This document shows positions 1 to 9,292 of a DNA stretch of 64,000 nt, piece by piece (the first letter of the stretch is position 1; each line of letters starts with the position of its first letter). Source of the DNA: JALYOK01 sp963840785 (GTDB lineage Bacteria; Pseudomonadota; Gammaproteobacteria; Burkholderiales; JALYOK01). The position numbers and the translations under genes were made by a program. The notes beneath the pieces were generated by a model that saw only the letters and a list, made by a program, of their open reading frames with translations, ran no database searches and was not told where the DNA came from. The stretch covers positions 1-64,000 of the forward strand of contig CAWJAF010000002.1 of the NCBI GenBank assembly GCA_963840785.1, written 5' to 3'.

Positions 1-158
1 CCATAACCGGAAGTTCGTCGGACGAAACTCATTGCCCGTAAGCCGCCATAGACTTTGGGCTAAACAAGGTTTGGGCTTCCGCCCACAATTGAGGGTGTGA
101 AGTTTCCTATAGATTGAGATTGCTAGGCCATTTCGCTTGTAACTTGGCCAACAGACCG

Positions 159-308
159 TTAGGGCTTAGCTGGCGGGTAGTATTGCGGCGCCTCGCCGCG
201 CTCGAACATGCCGTAATCGCGCTCGAGCTCGCAGACCCGAAAGCGATACGCCGGCGCGCCATTTCGGCAATTCTCGGTAACTTCCAACGCAGTGGCATGC
301 CGGGATAC
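159..308 (-). CDS. Possible small conserved protein downstream of protoglobin
   Basis: This is a short leftward reading frame directly after the protoglobin stop. It reads about 48 codons and ends with the peptide GEAPQYYPPAKP before a TAA at 161-159. The composition (acidic, aromatic, ERDYGMFERGE) looks more like a real protein tail than the shadow frames around it. No ATG is present in this frame, so the start is unclear; an ATG one frame over (GCATGCCACTG, near 297) would need one indel. I do not recognise a family. It could be the last gene of the P460 operon. Confidence 0.3.
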   Translation of the reverse strand, partial: VSRHATALEVTENCRNGAPAYRFRVCELERDYGMFERGEAPQYYPPAKP

Positions 309-904
309 TCAATAGTCGTCTTCGCGCACATAGGGGTGCGACCAAAGAATTACTTGCAAGAGCACCAATTTGATCCACGCCTGATGCATCTTTTCCATTT
401 CGTCCGCGCCATGACCTTTCTTCGCAAGAAAGGGCTTAAGCGTCGCGGTAATGGGATACAACAATGCAGGCAGATAGCGAAAATGAATGTGAGCAACCGC
501 CGGCGCCCCATCGGCTTTGTTCGTCCCTATGCGGTGATGCCGAAGACCAATTTCGTGTTGGTAGTCGAGCCATTTTTGGTCGAATTGCGCATTGGCCGTA
601 TCGAGAATCTATTGGCTAAACCGTTTGCGCACGGCGCCCAGATAATCAACGTTGGCTTGGCCGTCTTGTTTGTTGGTGAAGTAATGCAGCAGGTGCGGCG
701 TTCCGCCGACGAAGCCATACCACACGTCAAGGACAGCGTCGGTCTGGTCCGTCAGCACGTCGGCGGACACGCGAAGATGCTTCGCGTCATCCTCACCGAA
801 CAATACGGTTCTCTTGAGTAGCTCGAAGTCGTCAAGCGATACTGGCGAGCGTGAAAGCAACTTGTTCCGTAGGGATAGCCCGGAATCGATGATGATTGGT
901 TCAT
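309..904 (-). pseudogene. Protoglobin-domain haem protein, reading frame broken
   Basis: Protoglobins are single-domain haem proteins that bind O2, NO or CO. The translated pieces match the family well: an N-terminal PGYPYGT segment, then RSPVSLDDFELLKRTV, GFVGGTPHLLHYF, WLDYQHEIGLRHHR (the helix carrying the likely proximal His), YPITATLKPFLAKKGH and a C-terminal LVLLQVILWSHPY. The ATG at 904 has an AAAGGA Shine-Dalgarno. Two defects are visible: a one-base loss near 860 between PGYPYGT and NKLLSRSP, and an in-frame TAG at 611-609 exactly where relatives have the Trp of an RF-x-W-I/V-L-D-T motif (TGG to TAG). It lies 38 bp after the redoxin gene, so it is probably in the P460 operon. The defects may be sequencing errors or real inactivation. 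Confidence 0.8.
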
Positions 905-942
905 GGTAAATCCTTTGATTGAGAAAAGGTTGACGAGATGGC

Positions 943-1442
943 CTAATTCGCGACCGACAGTTGGCCCAGAAGTTTGCCGATGATTGTCCCAACCGCGAGA
1001 TCAGGGATGTGACCAAATTCATGTAAACGTAGGCGCCCGACTTGATCGACGACGAGTAGCGTGGGTGTGCCTTGCATCCGATAGCGCTGCATAGTGATGG
1101 GAATGCCATTTTGTCCGTCAGGTTGATCGACACCGATCGGAAAGCTCAATCGATTTTCGTGAATAAACACCTCTAGTGCACGTGGCGTCATCACATCGTG
1201 ATGTTCGAAAACAGTGTGTAAGCCAATCACGGCAACTTCGCTCGGATCAAACTGTTCGACGATGCGTTGGCCTGGGGCGTGCCCTCACGTACGCAGCCAG
1301 GGCACAGCATTTGAAACGCATGCAAGACGACGACCTTCCCACGCAAATTCTCAAGCGTTAACGGTGAATCCGTATTGAACCACTCGGCAACATGCCACTC
1401 GGGTGCCAAGGCACTGGGTAAGTCGGTTTGTCTATTCGGCAA
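943..1442 (-). CDS. TlpA/AhpC-type redoxin with CPGC motif, one frameshift
   Basis: This is a thioredoxin-fold protein. It contains LRGKVVVLHAFQMLCPGCV, the redoxin active-site segment with a CPGC dithiol, followed after a frameshift by HTVFEHHDVMTPRALEVFIHENRLSFPIGVD and the cis-Pro strand QGTPTLLVVDQVGRL. The reading frame changes near 1270-1285, just after the active site, so the sequence as given encodes two halves. I chose the TTG at 1442-1440 because AAGGAG lies 8 bases before it and it gives MPNRQTDLPSALAPEWHV. No signal peptide is seen, so a cytosolic place is likely. It sits between P460 and protoglobin in one leftward operon and probably serves thiol redox in the same stress response. 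Confidence 0.8.
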
Positions 1443-1498
1443 AATATCTCCTTCGTATGCGCGACGCCCGCAACGAGGGCGCCGCGCATCGAGAGCCA

Positions 1499-2094
1499 TT
1501 AGTTGGGTGGCTGAACGCCCGAAACGCCAGTGCCTTTCGCTGCCCGTAGGGTCGGATAGAACTGGCTGAACACCATGTCTTTGGCGTTGGCTTGGTGACA
1601 GGCGGCGCAATCGGCGGTCGGGAAATTCATCGCGGCTTTCAGGAACGGCTTATCGGGAACGTAAAAAATGTAATACGCCCAGTTATTCGGCTCCTTGGCG
1701 AAGCGTTTCGCATCTTTCACCGAAGCTTCGAGGCCGATGAAATCCCCCATGAAATAGCCTTTGCCGCTACCCGGCCCTTCTTTGGCACCGACACTGACCA
1801 GTTCTTTCACCATCATGGTGCCGTCTTTGTAGTTACCGGTTTTCTTCCAATGGGCGAAGCTCTCTGGATCGATATAGACGGTCCGAATCTGGGTGAACGG
1901 CGCTTTCCCGTCATTCAATTCGTCCGGCGTGACTTGCGTGCCGACCATCACCCATTCGCGATAGTTTTGCGGCAATAACAATTCGCCCTTTTCATTGAAC
2001 TTGGCGGGTCCCGCCGCCAAGGCGGCGCCGATCGTGCCTATGAACATCAATGTGGTGCCAGCGATGTACGCCAGCGAATTCGGTTTGGTTTCAT
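1499..2094 (-). CDS. Cytochrome P460 family c-type haem protein
   Basis: Cytochrome P460 enzymes are periplasmic haem c proteins that oxidise hydroxylamine, with NO or N2O as product. Seen here: an N-terminal hydrophobic segment ending GAALAAGPA (signal peptide), the P460 core (LLPQNYREWVMVGTQVTP; GKGYFMGDFIGLEASVKD) and a C-terminal CAACH haem-binding motif. Length, about 185-198 residues, is normal. The ATG at 2094 has GGAG 7 bases upstream, but its frame (MKPNRIRW) differs from that of the mature protein (ETKPNSLAYIAGTT) by one base right after the start, most simply a lost G in ATGGAAACC. The cross-linking Lys typical of true P460 cannot be assigned by eye. It is the first gene of an operon with redoxin and protoglobin, divergent from a MarR regulator. 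Confidence 0.88.
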
Positions 2095-2185
2095 GTCTGC
2101 ACTCCTTTTACATGTGTGAATCAATCGATAGGATCAAGTTAGCTTGGCCCGTCGCATCCGGCTTCACCGCCTACCTACCTCGTTA

Positions 2186-2267
2186 TTATGGTATCGCGGC
2201 GATACCATAACACGTAGTATATTGGCGATACTAATTACTTGTCCACATAGTATCGTTGCATTACTAT
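2186..2267. promoter_or_regulatory. Palindromic operator cluster between P460 operon and MarR gene
   Basis: A perfect inverted repeat lies at 2186-2210: arms TTATGGTATCGC and GCGATACCATAA around one G. Two related, weaker elements follow: TAGTAT-N7-ATACTA at 2215-2233 and ATAGTATCG-N3-CATTACTAT at 2247-2267, the latter ending 8 bases before the regulator's start codon. All share GTATCG/CGATAC half-sites. The spot between divergent genes, next to a MarR gene, is where an autoregulated operator is expected. That the neighbouring regulator binds here is inference. Confidence 0.7.
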
Positions 2268-2274
2268 AATATTT

Positions 2275-2841
2275 ATGAATAGCAAACGAGTCTTCGACTT
2301 AATCGAGCGCATCGGCGCCCTGGTTCGCAGCGACGCACGGCGACAGGCAATGCCACACGAGCTGCAGCCGGTTCACCTGCAGGTTCTGGATTACCTATCT
2401 CGCGCCAATCGGTTTAGCGATACACCGCTGGCGGTGGGTGAGTATCTGGGCTTGACCAAAGGGAACATGTCGCAACGAATTAATGTCTTGGAGCGACTCG
2501 ATCTGATTTGCAAGGCGGCGGATGACGTCGATGGACGTCTCGTGCATCTCACGATAACCAACGCCGGAAAACGCCTGTTAGCCGATGCGCACCCACCACC
2601 TAGTTGGCGCGACGCCGAGTCACTAGTTGGAACGAAACAATTCCGTAACCTGGAAGAACCCTTAGCTGAATTGCTCCAGGCACTCATTGCCGCGAATGGT
2701 TTCAAAACCTTTGGGCAGTGCAAGACCTGCCGTTTTCATCAGCGACCCAATCGGCAACCGTTCTGCGGTCTGCTCGAGGTGGAACTCGATCTCGAACTAG
2801 CGGACCAAATCTGCCGCGAGCATCAGCCGCTAGCTGCCTAA
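2275..2841 (+). CDS. MarR-type winged-helix regulator with C-terminal four-cysteine motif
   Basis: This 188-residue protein has a winged helix-turn-helix at about residues 25-105 (LQVLDYLSRANRF, LGLTKGNMSQRINVLERLDLI, then a wing DDVDGRLVHLTITNAGK), the MarR pattern. After a helical segment the tail carries C149-x2-C152-x11-C164-x15-C180, a spacing suited to a metal or iron-sulphur site. Ordinary MarR proteins lack this tail. The gene is divergent from the P460-redoxin-protoglobin operon, with palindromes between, and is followed after 2 bases by an amidotransferase gene. I infer that it senses nitrogen oxides or redox state through the cysteines and controls both directions. The ligand is unknown. 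Confidence 0.85.
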   Translation: MNSKRVFDLIERIGALVRSDARRQAMPHELQPVHLQVLDYLSRANRFSDTPLAVGEYLGLTKGNMSQRINVLERLDLICKAADDVDGRLVHLTITNAGKRLLADAHPPPSWRDAESLVGTKQFRNLEEPLAELLQALIAANGFKTFGQCKTCRFHQRPNRQPFCGLLEVELDLELADQICREHQPLAA

Positions 2842-2843
2842 CA

Positions 2844-3548
2844 ATGCGCAAAACGGCGCTTGCGATACGTCACGTTGCCTTTGAGGATTTGGGGACGTTT
2901 GAATCGGTATTGCGCGAACAGGATTACGAAATTCAATACACCGATGCAGGCGTCGATGATCTAGGCGCTATCGATCCGCTGGCGGCCGATTTGGTGGCGC
3001 TGCTGGGCGGGCCCATTGGCGCCTACGAAGGCGACGTATATCCGTTTTTACGTGATGAGTTGCGTCTTGCCGAGAAACGTCTCGCAGCAGATCGTCCAAT
3101 GATCGGTATTTGCCTTGGCGCACAGCTAATTGCGCGGGCGCTCGGCGCGCGGGTTTATCCTGGCCCTCAAAAGGAAATCGGATGGTCGCCCCTAACCGTT
3201 AACGAAGCGGGCATGTCGACCGCCGTTCGGCATCTCGCCGGTCCAGCGACCAATATGCTGCACTGGCACGGCGACACCTTCGATTTACCCGTGGGCGCTA
3301 CGTTCTGGGCTTCATCGGCGCTGTTCGAGAACCAGATATTTTCCTGGGGGACAAAAACGCTCGCATTTCAGTGTCATCCAGAAATAGAAGTTAGCAGCAT
3401 GGAGCGATGGTTTATCGGCCACGCATGTGAACTGGCAGCGGCAAAGATTTCGGTTAATCATTTACGCGAACAGACACGTAAGTTTGGCCCATCTCTTGAA
3501 ATTGCAGGATCGCGTTGTCTGCGGGATTGGCTTGATTCAGTGAAGTAG
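2844..3548 (+). CDS. Class I glutamine amidotransferase-like protein
   Basis: This 234-residue protein has the class I amidotransferase (GMP synthase N-terminal-like) fold. The catalytic Cys lies in MIGICLGAQL (C90), and the His-Glu pair in QCHPEIE (H178, E180). The motif LLGGPIGAYEGD near residue 52 is typical of the family. Such stand-alone proteins hydrolyse glutamine or gamma-glutamyl compounds in the cytosol; many are annotated only as GMP synthase-like. It starts 2 bases after the MarR gene, so the two are almost certainly cotranscribed. The ATG at 2844 begins MRKTALAIRHVAFEDLGTFE. Its role beside a nitrosative-stress type operon is not obvious. Confidence 0.85.
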   Translation: MRKTALAIRHVAFEDLGTFESVLREQDYEIQYTDAGVDDLGAIDPLAADLVALLGGPIGAYEGDVYPFLRDELRLAEKRLAADRPMIGICLGAQLIARALGARVYPGPQKEIGWSPLTVNEAGMSTAVRHLAGPATNMLHWHGDTFDLPVGATFWASSALFENQIFSWGTKTLAFQCHPEIEVSSMERWFIGHACELAAAKISVNHLREQTRKFGPSLEIAGSRCLRDWLDSVK

Positions 3549-3946
3549 GCGAGCTACGCAGATTTGTTGGTAATACAGCCAAACTTTGGCCATCCAATCG
3601 CTCGCATAAATGGGGGGTAGGTGCGAAACTAAGACCCGGCACTAGCAAAAATTCAATCTACACAGAAACCTTTACACCCTCAGTTGGCTTGAAAAGACTT
3701 TCCGAGATTTCGTTGCCAAAATAGTTGCGCGTGCCGGCGTGACTGTTCGTTTGAATAATTTGACTGGCGACAGAAATATCGCGTGAATTGCGGTCCACAA
3801 AGCGGTCGCCCACGACGGACGGCTTGGGTCGGTAGTGACTCTCCCGAGGTGTTTTGCATCTGCCATTGGCTGTGAGGCCGCATCCAAACTTATACAAATT
3901 ATTGTTGTCCCGATATGCTGTTGATCGGGCGACAAAGTCAGAATTA
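3549..3946. other. Intergenic, no convincing gene
   Basis: About 400 bases lie between the convergent ends of the amidotransferase and molybdopterin genes. Leftward frames in 3658-3880 give peptides such as FGNEISESLFKPTEGVKVSV that look somewhat protein-like, but no start, ribosome site or family can be assigned. No strong terminator hairpin was seen. Confidence 0.4.
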
Positions 3947-6007
3947 TTACATCCGTCGAATCCAAATCGCAGTATCGTGAAACGCCGCGCCGCCCTTGGG
4001 CCAGCCGGGATCGGCGCTGGTGACGGCGTTGATGCCGATGCCGTTTTCGAAATATTTGTTCGGCCAAATACCTTCGACAATCACTACCCCGCGCTGTTGG
4101 CCGTCTTGCGGTTTCACATGGACGATCACCATGCCGCGTTCGTTGCCGATCTCAACCCGGTCACCTTTCGTGACGTTGAGCGCGACGCAATCATCGGGAT
4201 GAATTAAAGCGGTGGGGCGTTGCTCGCGCTTCAGCGAGGAGGGCGTTTCCGTGAACGACGAATTGAGGAACGTCCGCGCGGGCGCAGCGACGAGGCGAAA
4301 TGGTTTTTCGGTTGTGGCGTTGTCGATGACGTCCATGTGATCCGGCAAATCCGGCATTTCTTGCCAGCGGCCGCCGAAGGGTTTCCAGTCGGGGCGGAAG
4401 TGGAATTTGCGATCAGGTGTATCGAAGCCATCGAGAAAATGCATTTTCTCAAACGGAAAAGTGAAATCTTGTCCGCCGCGATCATGGTTCGTTTTCGCAT
4501 CCCACATGCCGGAGCGGTGCAGGGTTTCGTCCATGATTTCCCACACGCTCATGTCAAAGCCCGCATGCTTCGCGCCGAGGCGTTTGGCGAGTTCGCAGAT
4601 CACGAAATGATTTTCACGCGTTTCGCCTGGTGCGTCGACGATTTTGCGCGCGACTTGAAATGTCGTGTGCCCGCTCGCGGTGTAAAAATCGTCGTGCTCT
4701 AAAAACATCGTCGCGGGCAACACGATATCCGCGTATTCCGCCGTTTCGGTCATGAATTGTTCGTGCACGCAGGTGAACAAATCTTCGCGCGCGAGGCCGG
4801 CGTGGACTTTGTGTAACTCTGGGCAGACCATCGCGGGATTTGTATTTTGTACCAGCAACGCGGTCACCGGCGGGCCGCCGTTCAGCGCATCCGCTTCGCC
4901 GACGAGGATCGGTCCGAGCCGTGACTGATCGAGTTCGCGCACGCTCATGTCCATCGCGTCCAGACCTTCGATGAGCGTGCGATCGAGCGGGTAGATCGCG
5001 CTATGGCCATATATTGCGCCGCCGCCTTGGTGTTGCCATGCGCCGGTGACGGCGGGCAGGCATGTAACCGCGTGCATGTTGGCTGCGCCATTGCGCGAGC
5101 GCGAAAATCCATGATGACAACGAATGAAACTGCGCTTGTTGCGGCCGTAAAGCCGTGCGAATTCGACGATGGTTTCGGCGGTGAGGCCAGTGATGGCCGC
5201 GCCCCATTCTGGCGTTTTAGTTTTTAAATGTTCGGCGAGATCGTCCGGGCAGTCAGTATACTTTCGCAGATAATCCCAATCAGCAAATCCTTCGGCAAAC
5301 AACACGTGCATCATGGCGCAGGCTAGTGCGCCGTCTGTACCGGGCTTCACCGGAATATGCAAATCCGCCTTCGCCGCCGTCGCTGTGCGGTAGGGATCGA
5401 CGACAACAAGCTTTGCGCCGCGTTTCTTTGCCGCCATGGCATGATGCATCACGTTAACTTGCGTGTGCACGGGATTGCCGCCCCAAATGATAATGACATC
5501 GGCGTGCTCTGCGGCCTCGCGCAAATCCACACCGCGCTTCGCGCCGACGCCGGCGATCCAGCCGGAGTCTGACAAGGCAACGCAGATCGTAGAAAACCAA
5601 CGTGAATATTTCATTGCGTGGCGTAGGCGATTGATGCCGTCGCGCTGCACTAGGCCCATCGTGCCGGCATAAAAGTAGGGCCACACGGTTTCGTTACCGT
5701 AGCGCTGCGCTTTTTCGATGAACGCTTCGGCCGTACGATCGAGCGCCTCTTCCCAAGAAATTTGCTTCCATTGCTTCGCGCCCTTGGGGCCATTTCGCGC
5801 GAGCGGATGCAACAGCCGATCAGGATGATGAACGCGCTCGGCATAGCGCGCGACTTTCTCGCAGATCACGCCGTCGGTATAGGTGTTGCGCCGCGCGCCG
5901 CGCACTCGTCCGATGGTGCGCGCGTCGAGAATTTCGACGTCAAGCGCGCAGGTGCTGGTGCAATCATGTGGACAAACGGAAGGGGCGATACGAAGTGGCG
6001 CGTTCAT
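3947..6007 (-). CDS. Molybdopterin-dependent oxidoreductase, formate dehydrogenase-like
   Basis: This 686-residue protein belongs to the DMSO reductase superfamily. Its N-terminus has C12-x3-C16-x3-C20-x28-C49, the ligands of one [4Fe-4S] cluster. Pterin-binding segments follow (SDSGWIAGVGAKRGVDL, IIIWGGNPVHTQ, VVVDPYRTATAAKAD), and a C-terminal MopB domain (RLVAAPARTFLNSSF; ALNVTKGDRVEIGNERG). No Tat signal is present, so it is probably cytosolic. The substrate cannot be read from sequence; the FDH-H-like group includes many uncharacterised members, and I do not see a selenocysteine or clear Cys ligand near GFSRSRNG. No beta or gamma subunit is adjacent. The frame is intact throughout. Divergent from the dihaem gene at 6157. 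Confidence 0.85.
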   Translation of the reverse strand: MNAPLRIAPSVCPHDCTSTCALDVEILDARTIGRVRGARRNTYTDGVICEKVARYAERVHHPDRLLHPLARNGPKGAKQWKQISWEEALDRTAEAFIEKAQRYGNETVWPYFYAGTMGLVQRDGINRLRHAMKYSRWFSTICVALSDSGWIAGVGAKRGVDLREAAEHADVIIIWGGNPVHTQVNVMHHAMAAKKRGAKLVVVDPYRTATAAKADLHIPVKPGTDGALACAMMHVLFAEGFADWDYLRKYTDCPDDLAEHLKTKTPEWGAAITGLTAETIVEFARLYGRNKRSFIRCHHGFSRSRNGAANMHAVTCLPAVTGAWQHQGGGAIYGHSAIYPLDRTLIEGLDAMDMSVRELDQSRLGPILVGEADALNGGPPVTALLVQNTNPAMVCPELHKVHAGLAREDLFTCVHEQFMTETAEYADIVLPATMFLEHDDFYTASGHTTFQVARKIVDAPGETRENHFVICELAKRLGAKHAGFDMSVWEIMDETLHRSGMWDAKTNHDRGGQDFTFPFEKMHFLDGFDTPDRKFHFRPDWKPFGGRWQEMPDLPDHMDVIDNATTEKPFRLVAAPARTFLNSSFTETPSSLKREQRPTALIHPDDCVALNVTKGDRVEIGNERGMVIVHVKPQDGQQRGVVIVEGIWPNKYFENGIGINAVTSADPGWPKGGAAFHDTAIWIRRM

Positions 6008-6156
6008 GTGCGATCCGACCAGAGAAAATTGGAACGATTACAGTAGCACAAGTTGCATGGAATGTCCTTGCCTGCCAAGCCCGCGAGAACCGATATACTG
6101 CGGTACGTAGTTCGAACAATTTTGTTCCAACACCTTCGCGAGGCGAGAGTCACTTC

Positions 6157-7543
6157 ATGTTTGCTAAATTGCGCTTCCCTGCGCTGATATCCGTCACGAT
6201 GGCTGCTTTTGCCGAGCCGGAGCTTGAAAGTAATTTCCTTGTTAAGCGGACCGATAGCGTAGCCTACGGGCAGCCGCTCCCGGCGCTGACCTACAAGCAG
6301 CAGTCCATCTTTATGCAGGGGCGCGGCCATTTTAATCGGCGCTGGGTGATCTTCGGTGTGGCTGCTGGGGATTGGGGGCTTGGCCCGACTTTCATCGCCG
6401 ATCGTTGTAGTGCGTGCCATGTCGGTGGCGGTCGCGGCGCACCGCCTTCGAATTCTACGACGCAATTGAGCTCCATGTTGGTTCGAATTAGTTTGCCCGG
6501 CGCGGACGCGCATGGCGCGCCGAATGTGGTTCCGCATTATGGCGATCAGTTACAAAATCGCGCGTTGCAGGGGCAAAGTTTCGAGTTGAGTTACTCCGAA
6601 AAGCCGGTTCCTGAAGAAGCCAATATTTACATGGATTGGATCACATCGAAAGTCGAACTAGCCGATGGCATGATCGTCGAATTGCGCAAACCAAAAATTC
6701 GCATTGAGAACCTCAACTTTGGCCCGCTTCCGCAGAATGTGCAAACCTCGTTACGAATTGCTCAGCCGATCTTCGGCATGGGTTTATTGGAGGCCGTTCC
6801 CGAGCAAACTCTGCGCGACATCGCCGCGCGCCAGCAAATTCAAGGATTTAACGGGCGCGTGAATACCGTCTGGGATGACATTTCCAAACGTCCGGTGCTA
6901 GGGCGATTCGGCTGGAAGGCCAACCAACCGAACGTTCGCCAACAAATCGCCGCTGCTTCCTTGGGTGACATGGGCGTGACGTCGAGCCTTTACGCCGAGC
7001 AAAATTGTCCGGTGCCGCAAGATATTTGCGCCAACGAAGTTCCCGGCAATCGGCCGGAACTGATCGACCCTGATTGGAAGGATTTGGAATTTTGGACGCT
7101 GGGCCTCGCCGTACCTGCACCGCGCGATCAAGCCTCACCACAATTTCAGCGCGGCGCGAAACTTTTTAACGACGCTCGGTGCGACGTTTGCCATGTACCG
7201 TCGTTGCTCACCGCTGACAAATTTGAGCGACTGCCTCAGCTCGCACAACAAACGTTTAGTGCATACACCGACCTATTGCTGCACGATATGGGCGACGACC
7301 TCGCGGATGGGCGTCCGGACTTCGCCGCCGGCCCACGCGATTGGCGCACGCCGCCTCTTTGGGGCTTAGGCCTATCGCAAGTGGTTTCCGGAAGTTCGGC
7401 CATGTTGCACGACGGGCGCGCTCGTAACGTAACGGAAGCGATTCTGTGGCATGGCGGTGAGGCAGCACGTTTCGCGCGATGCGTTTTCAACTATGTCGAA
7501 AGACGAACGGGATGCGTTGGTAGCGTTTTTAATGGCGATTTGA
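6157..7543 (+). CDS. Dihaem c-type oxidoreductase (DHOR/DUF1111 family)
   Basis: This is a periplasmic dihaem protein of the thiol oxidoreductase-like or putative peroxidase family. CSACH (residue 84) and CDVCH (residue 342) bind the two haems. The family segments GPTFIADRCSACHVGGGRG, FGRFGWKANQPNVRQQ and DWRTPPLWGLGLS with MLHDGRARNVTEAILWHGGEA are all present. The ATG at 6157 gives a short hydrophobic leader (FAKLRFPALISVTMAAFA). As written the frame runs to 7548 with an atypical tail. One base shift near 7468 restores the usual ending SRDAFSTMSKDERDALVAFL and a TGA at 7541-7543, so I place the end there. Often these genes sit with imelysin-like proteins, but none is seen here. Confidence 0.88.
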
Positions 7544-7614
7544 ATTGACGCTTAAATCGCGACTCTCCAAGGGCTTACGCCTATACTATTTATGAAATTT
7601 TTTAAGGGGTCACG

Positions 7615-8813
7615 ATGGACTTTGACTATTCAGCAAAAGTAAAAGAACTAGAAAAGCAGGTGCGTGGATTTATGGACGCTCATGTTTATCCCAACGAACT
7701 TACCATCCAGGCCGAGATCAACAAGGAACGTTGGCAACAACCGCCAACTATGGAAGCCCTCAAGGTCAAAGCCAAAGCCGCTGGATTGTGGAATTTGTTT
7801 CTACCTGGGAAGTAAGTTCGGCGCAGGCTGACCAATCTGGAATACGCGCCGCTATGCGAAATCATGGGCCGCTCCCATTGGCGCCGGAAGTATTCAATTG
7901 TTCCGCGCCCGACACCGGCAACATGGAGGTGATTGTCTCGTTACGGCACGCCGGAGCAGCAAAAGCAGTGGCTGAACCCTTGCTCAACGGCAAAATCCGC
8001 TCGGCTTTCGCATGACCGAGCCCGCCGTGGCCTCCACCGACGCGACCAACATCGAAGCGCGCATCGAGCGCGATGGCGACGAATATGTGATCAACGGCCG
8101 CAAATGGTGGACTTCCGGCGCGCCGCATCCCCATTGCAAGATTCTGATCTTGATGGGCAAGAGCGATCCGACAATGCCGAATCGGCACCAACAACAATCC
8201 ATGGTCCTGGTGCCGCTGGAAACCAAGGGCGTAAAGATCGACCGCATTCTGCCGGTATTCGGATTCGACGATGCGCCCCATGGCCATGTGGAAGTGTTAT
8301 TCGAAAACGTGCGCGTGCCGGCAGCAACATGTTGCTCGGCGAAGGCCGCGGCTTCGAAATCGCCCAGGGCCGACTCGGGCCGGGGCGCATTCATCATTGC
8401 ATGCGCCTGATCGGCCTGGCCGAGCGGGCGCTGGAGAAAATGTGCAAGCGCATCAAATCACGTGTCGCGTTCGGCAAAGCGGTGTCCGAGCAAACCGTCA
8501 CGCAAGAACGGATCGCCGAATCGCGCATCATGATCGATCAGGCCCGGCTGCTGACCTTAAGGCGGCCTACATGATGGACACCGTCGGCAACAAGGCGGCG
8601 AAGACAGAAATTGCCATGATCAAAGTCGCCGCACCGAATATGGCTGCCAAGTTGTCGATTGGGCGATTCAGGCGCACGGCGGCGCCGGCGTTACCGACGA
8701 TTTCGGCTTGTCGTTTGCCTACGCCACGGCGCGACTTGTTGCGCATCGCCGATGGCCCCGACGAAGTCCATCGCAATCAAATTGCGAAGTTTGAATTGGC
8801 GGAGCATTTCTAA
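7615..8813 (+). pseudogene. Acyl-CoA dehydrogenase, several frameshifts
   Basis: This is a flavoprotein of fatty-acid or related acyl-CoA oxidation. Pieces in successive frames give an almost complete protein of about 400 residues: MDFDYSAKVKELEKQVRGFM, ALKVKAKAAGLWNLFLPG, TNLEYAPLCEIMGRS, then SAFAMTEPAVASTDATNIEA, VINGRKWWTSGAPHPHCKIL, NMLLGEGRGFEIAQGRLGPG, IHHCMRLIGLAERALEKM and the C-terminal ADGPDEVHRNQIAKFEL. At least five indels are needed (around 7810, 7890, 8010, 8320, 8565 and 8660-8745). An AAGGGG ribosome site precedes the ATG at 7615. The even spread of breaks with intact motifs suggests poor base calls rather than old decay, but the gene cannot be translated as given. Confidence 0.82.
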
Positions 8814-8901
8814 CGATGGCGATATTATTCGGCATTTTGTTCGTGTGTTGAACGATACAACGTCATTTTTGACGGCCAATTGCTGAAGCCGCTAAAGCGA
8901 A

Positions 8902-8954
8902 GGAACCTCTGATTAAATCCTTCGCGAGCCCGGATGGACATAATCAGCGGTTCC
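8902..8954. repeat. Imperfect inverted repeat, strong hairpin
   Basis: Arms GGAACCTCTGATTA (8902-8915) and TAATCAGCGGTTCC (8941-8954) pair at 13 of 14 positions. ATCC/GGAT just inside the arms extends the stem. It lies in the roughly 480-base gap between the acyl-CoA dehydrogenase and the broken HTH gene, where I see no gene. It may be a REP-type or miniature mobile element, or the dehydrogenase's terminator; there is no clear T-run. Confidence 0.55.
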
Positions 8955-9292
8955 CAAAATGGATAACCGTATATCTTCGCGAGATCGTCCATGAAGGAAG
9001 AAGCAAGCGCGCTGGAGGGAAAACTACGCAATGAGGTTTTTACCTAATGTCGAAATTTTCAGGGGTGCGTGTAGGTAAGCTAGAAAACGCACCGATGATA
9101 AATTGGTGAGGGTGGTACGGGCAATGGGATGCGTTAAAAATCCGCTTGAAGTGAGGAAATAGTATTCGTGGGCTCATCGTAATTTATTGGTTCGGGAACT
9201 GGAAATGCAGTTCGCGCTACGATAAGATTTTACGAATTATCAGGTCACACGTTAGGGTCTCGATACATTGGGAGCTTGACGAGATAGCTGAT

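Noticed and set aside
114..821. A 235-codon rightward open frame
   Set aside because: It runs antisense to the protoglobin gene, whose motifs are unmistakable. The frame has no ribosome site and no family features.
3658..4080. Several leftward frames of 65-140 codons around the end of the molybdopterin gene
   Set aside because: Most of each frame is a shadow of the oxidoreductase in another phase. Only the part below 3880 is free, and it has no start or family.
8825..9031. Leftward 68-codon frame after the acyl-CoA dehydrogenase
   Set aside because: It overlaps a hairpin repeat, has no ribosome site and no recognisable transposase or other motif.
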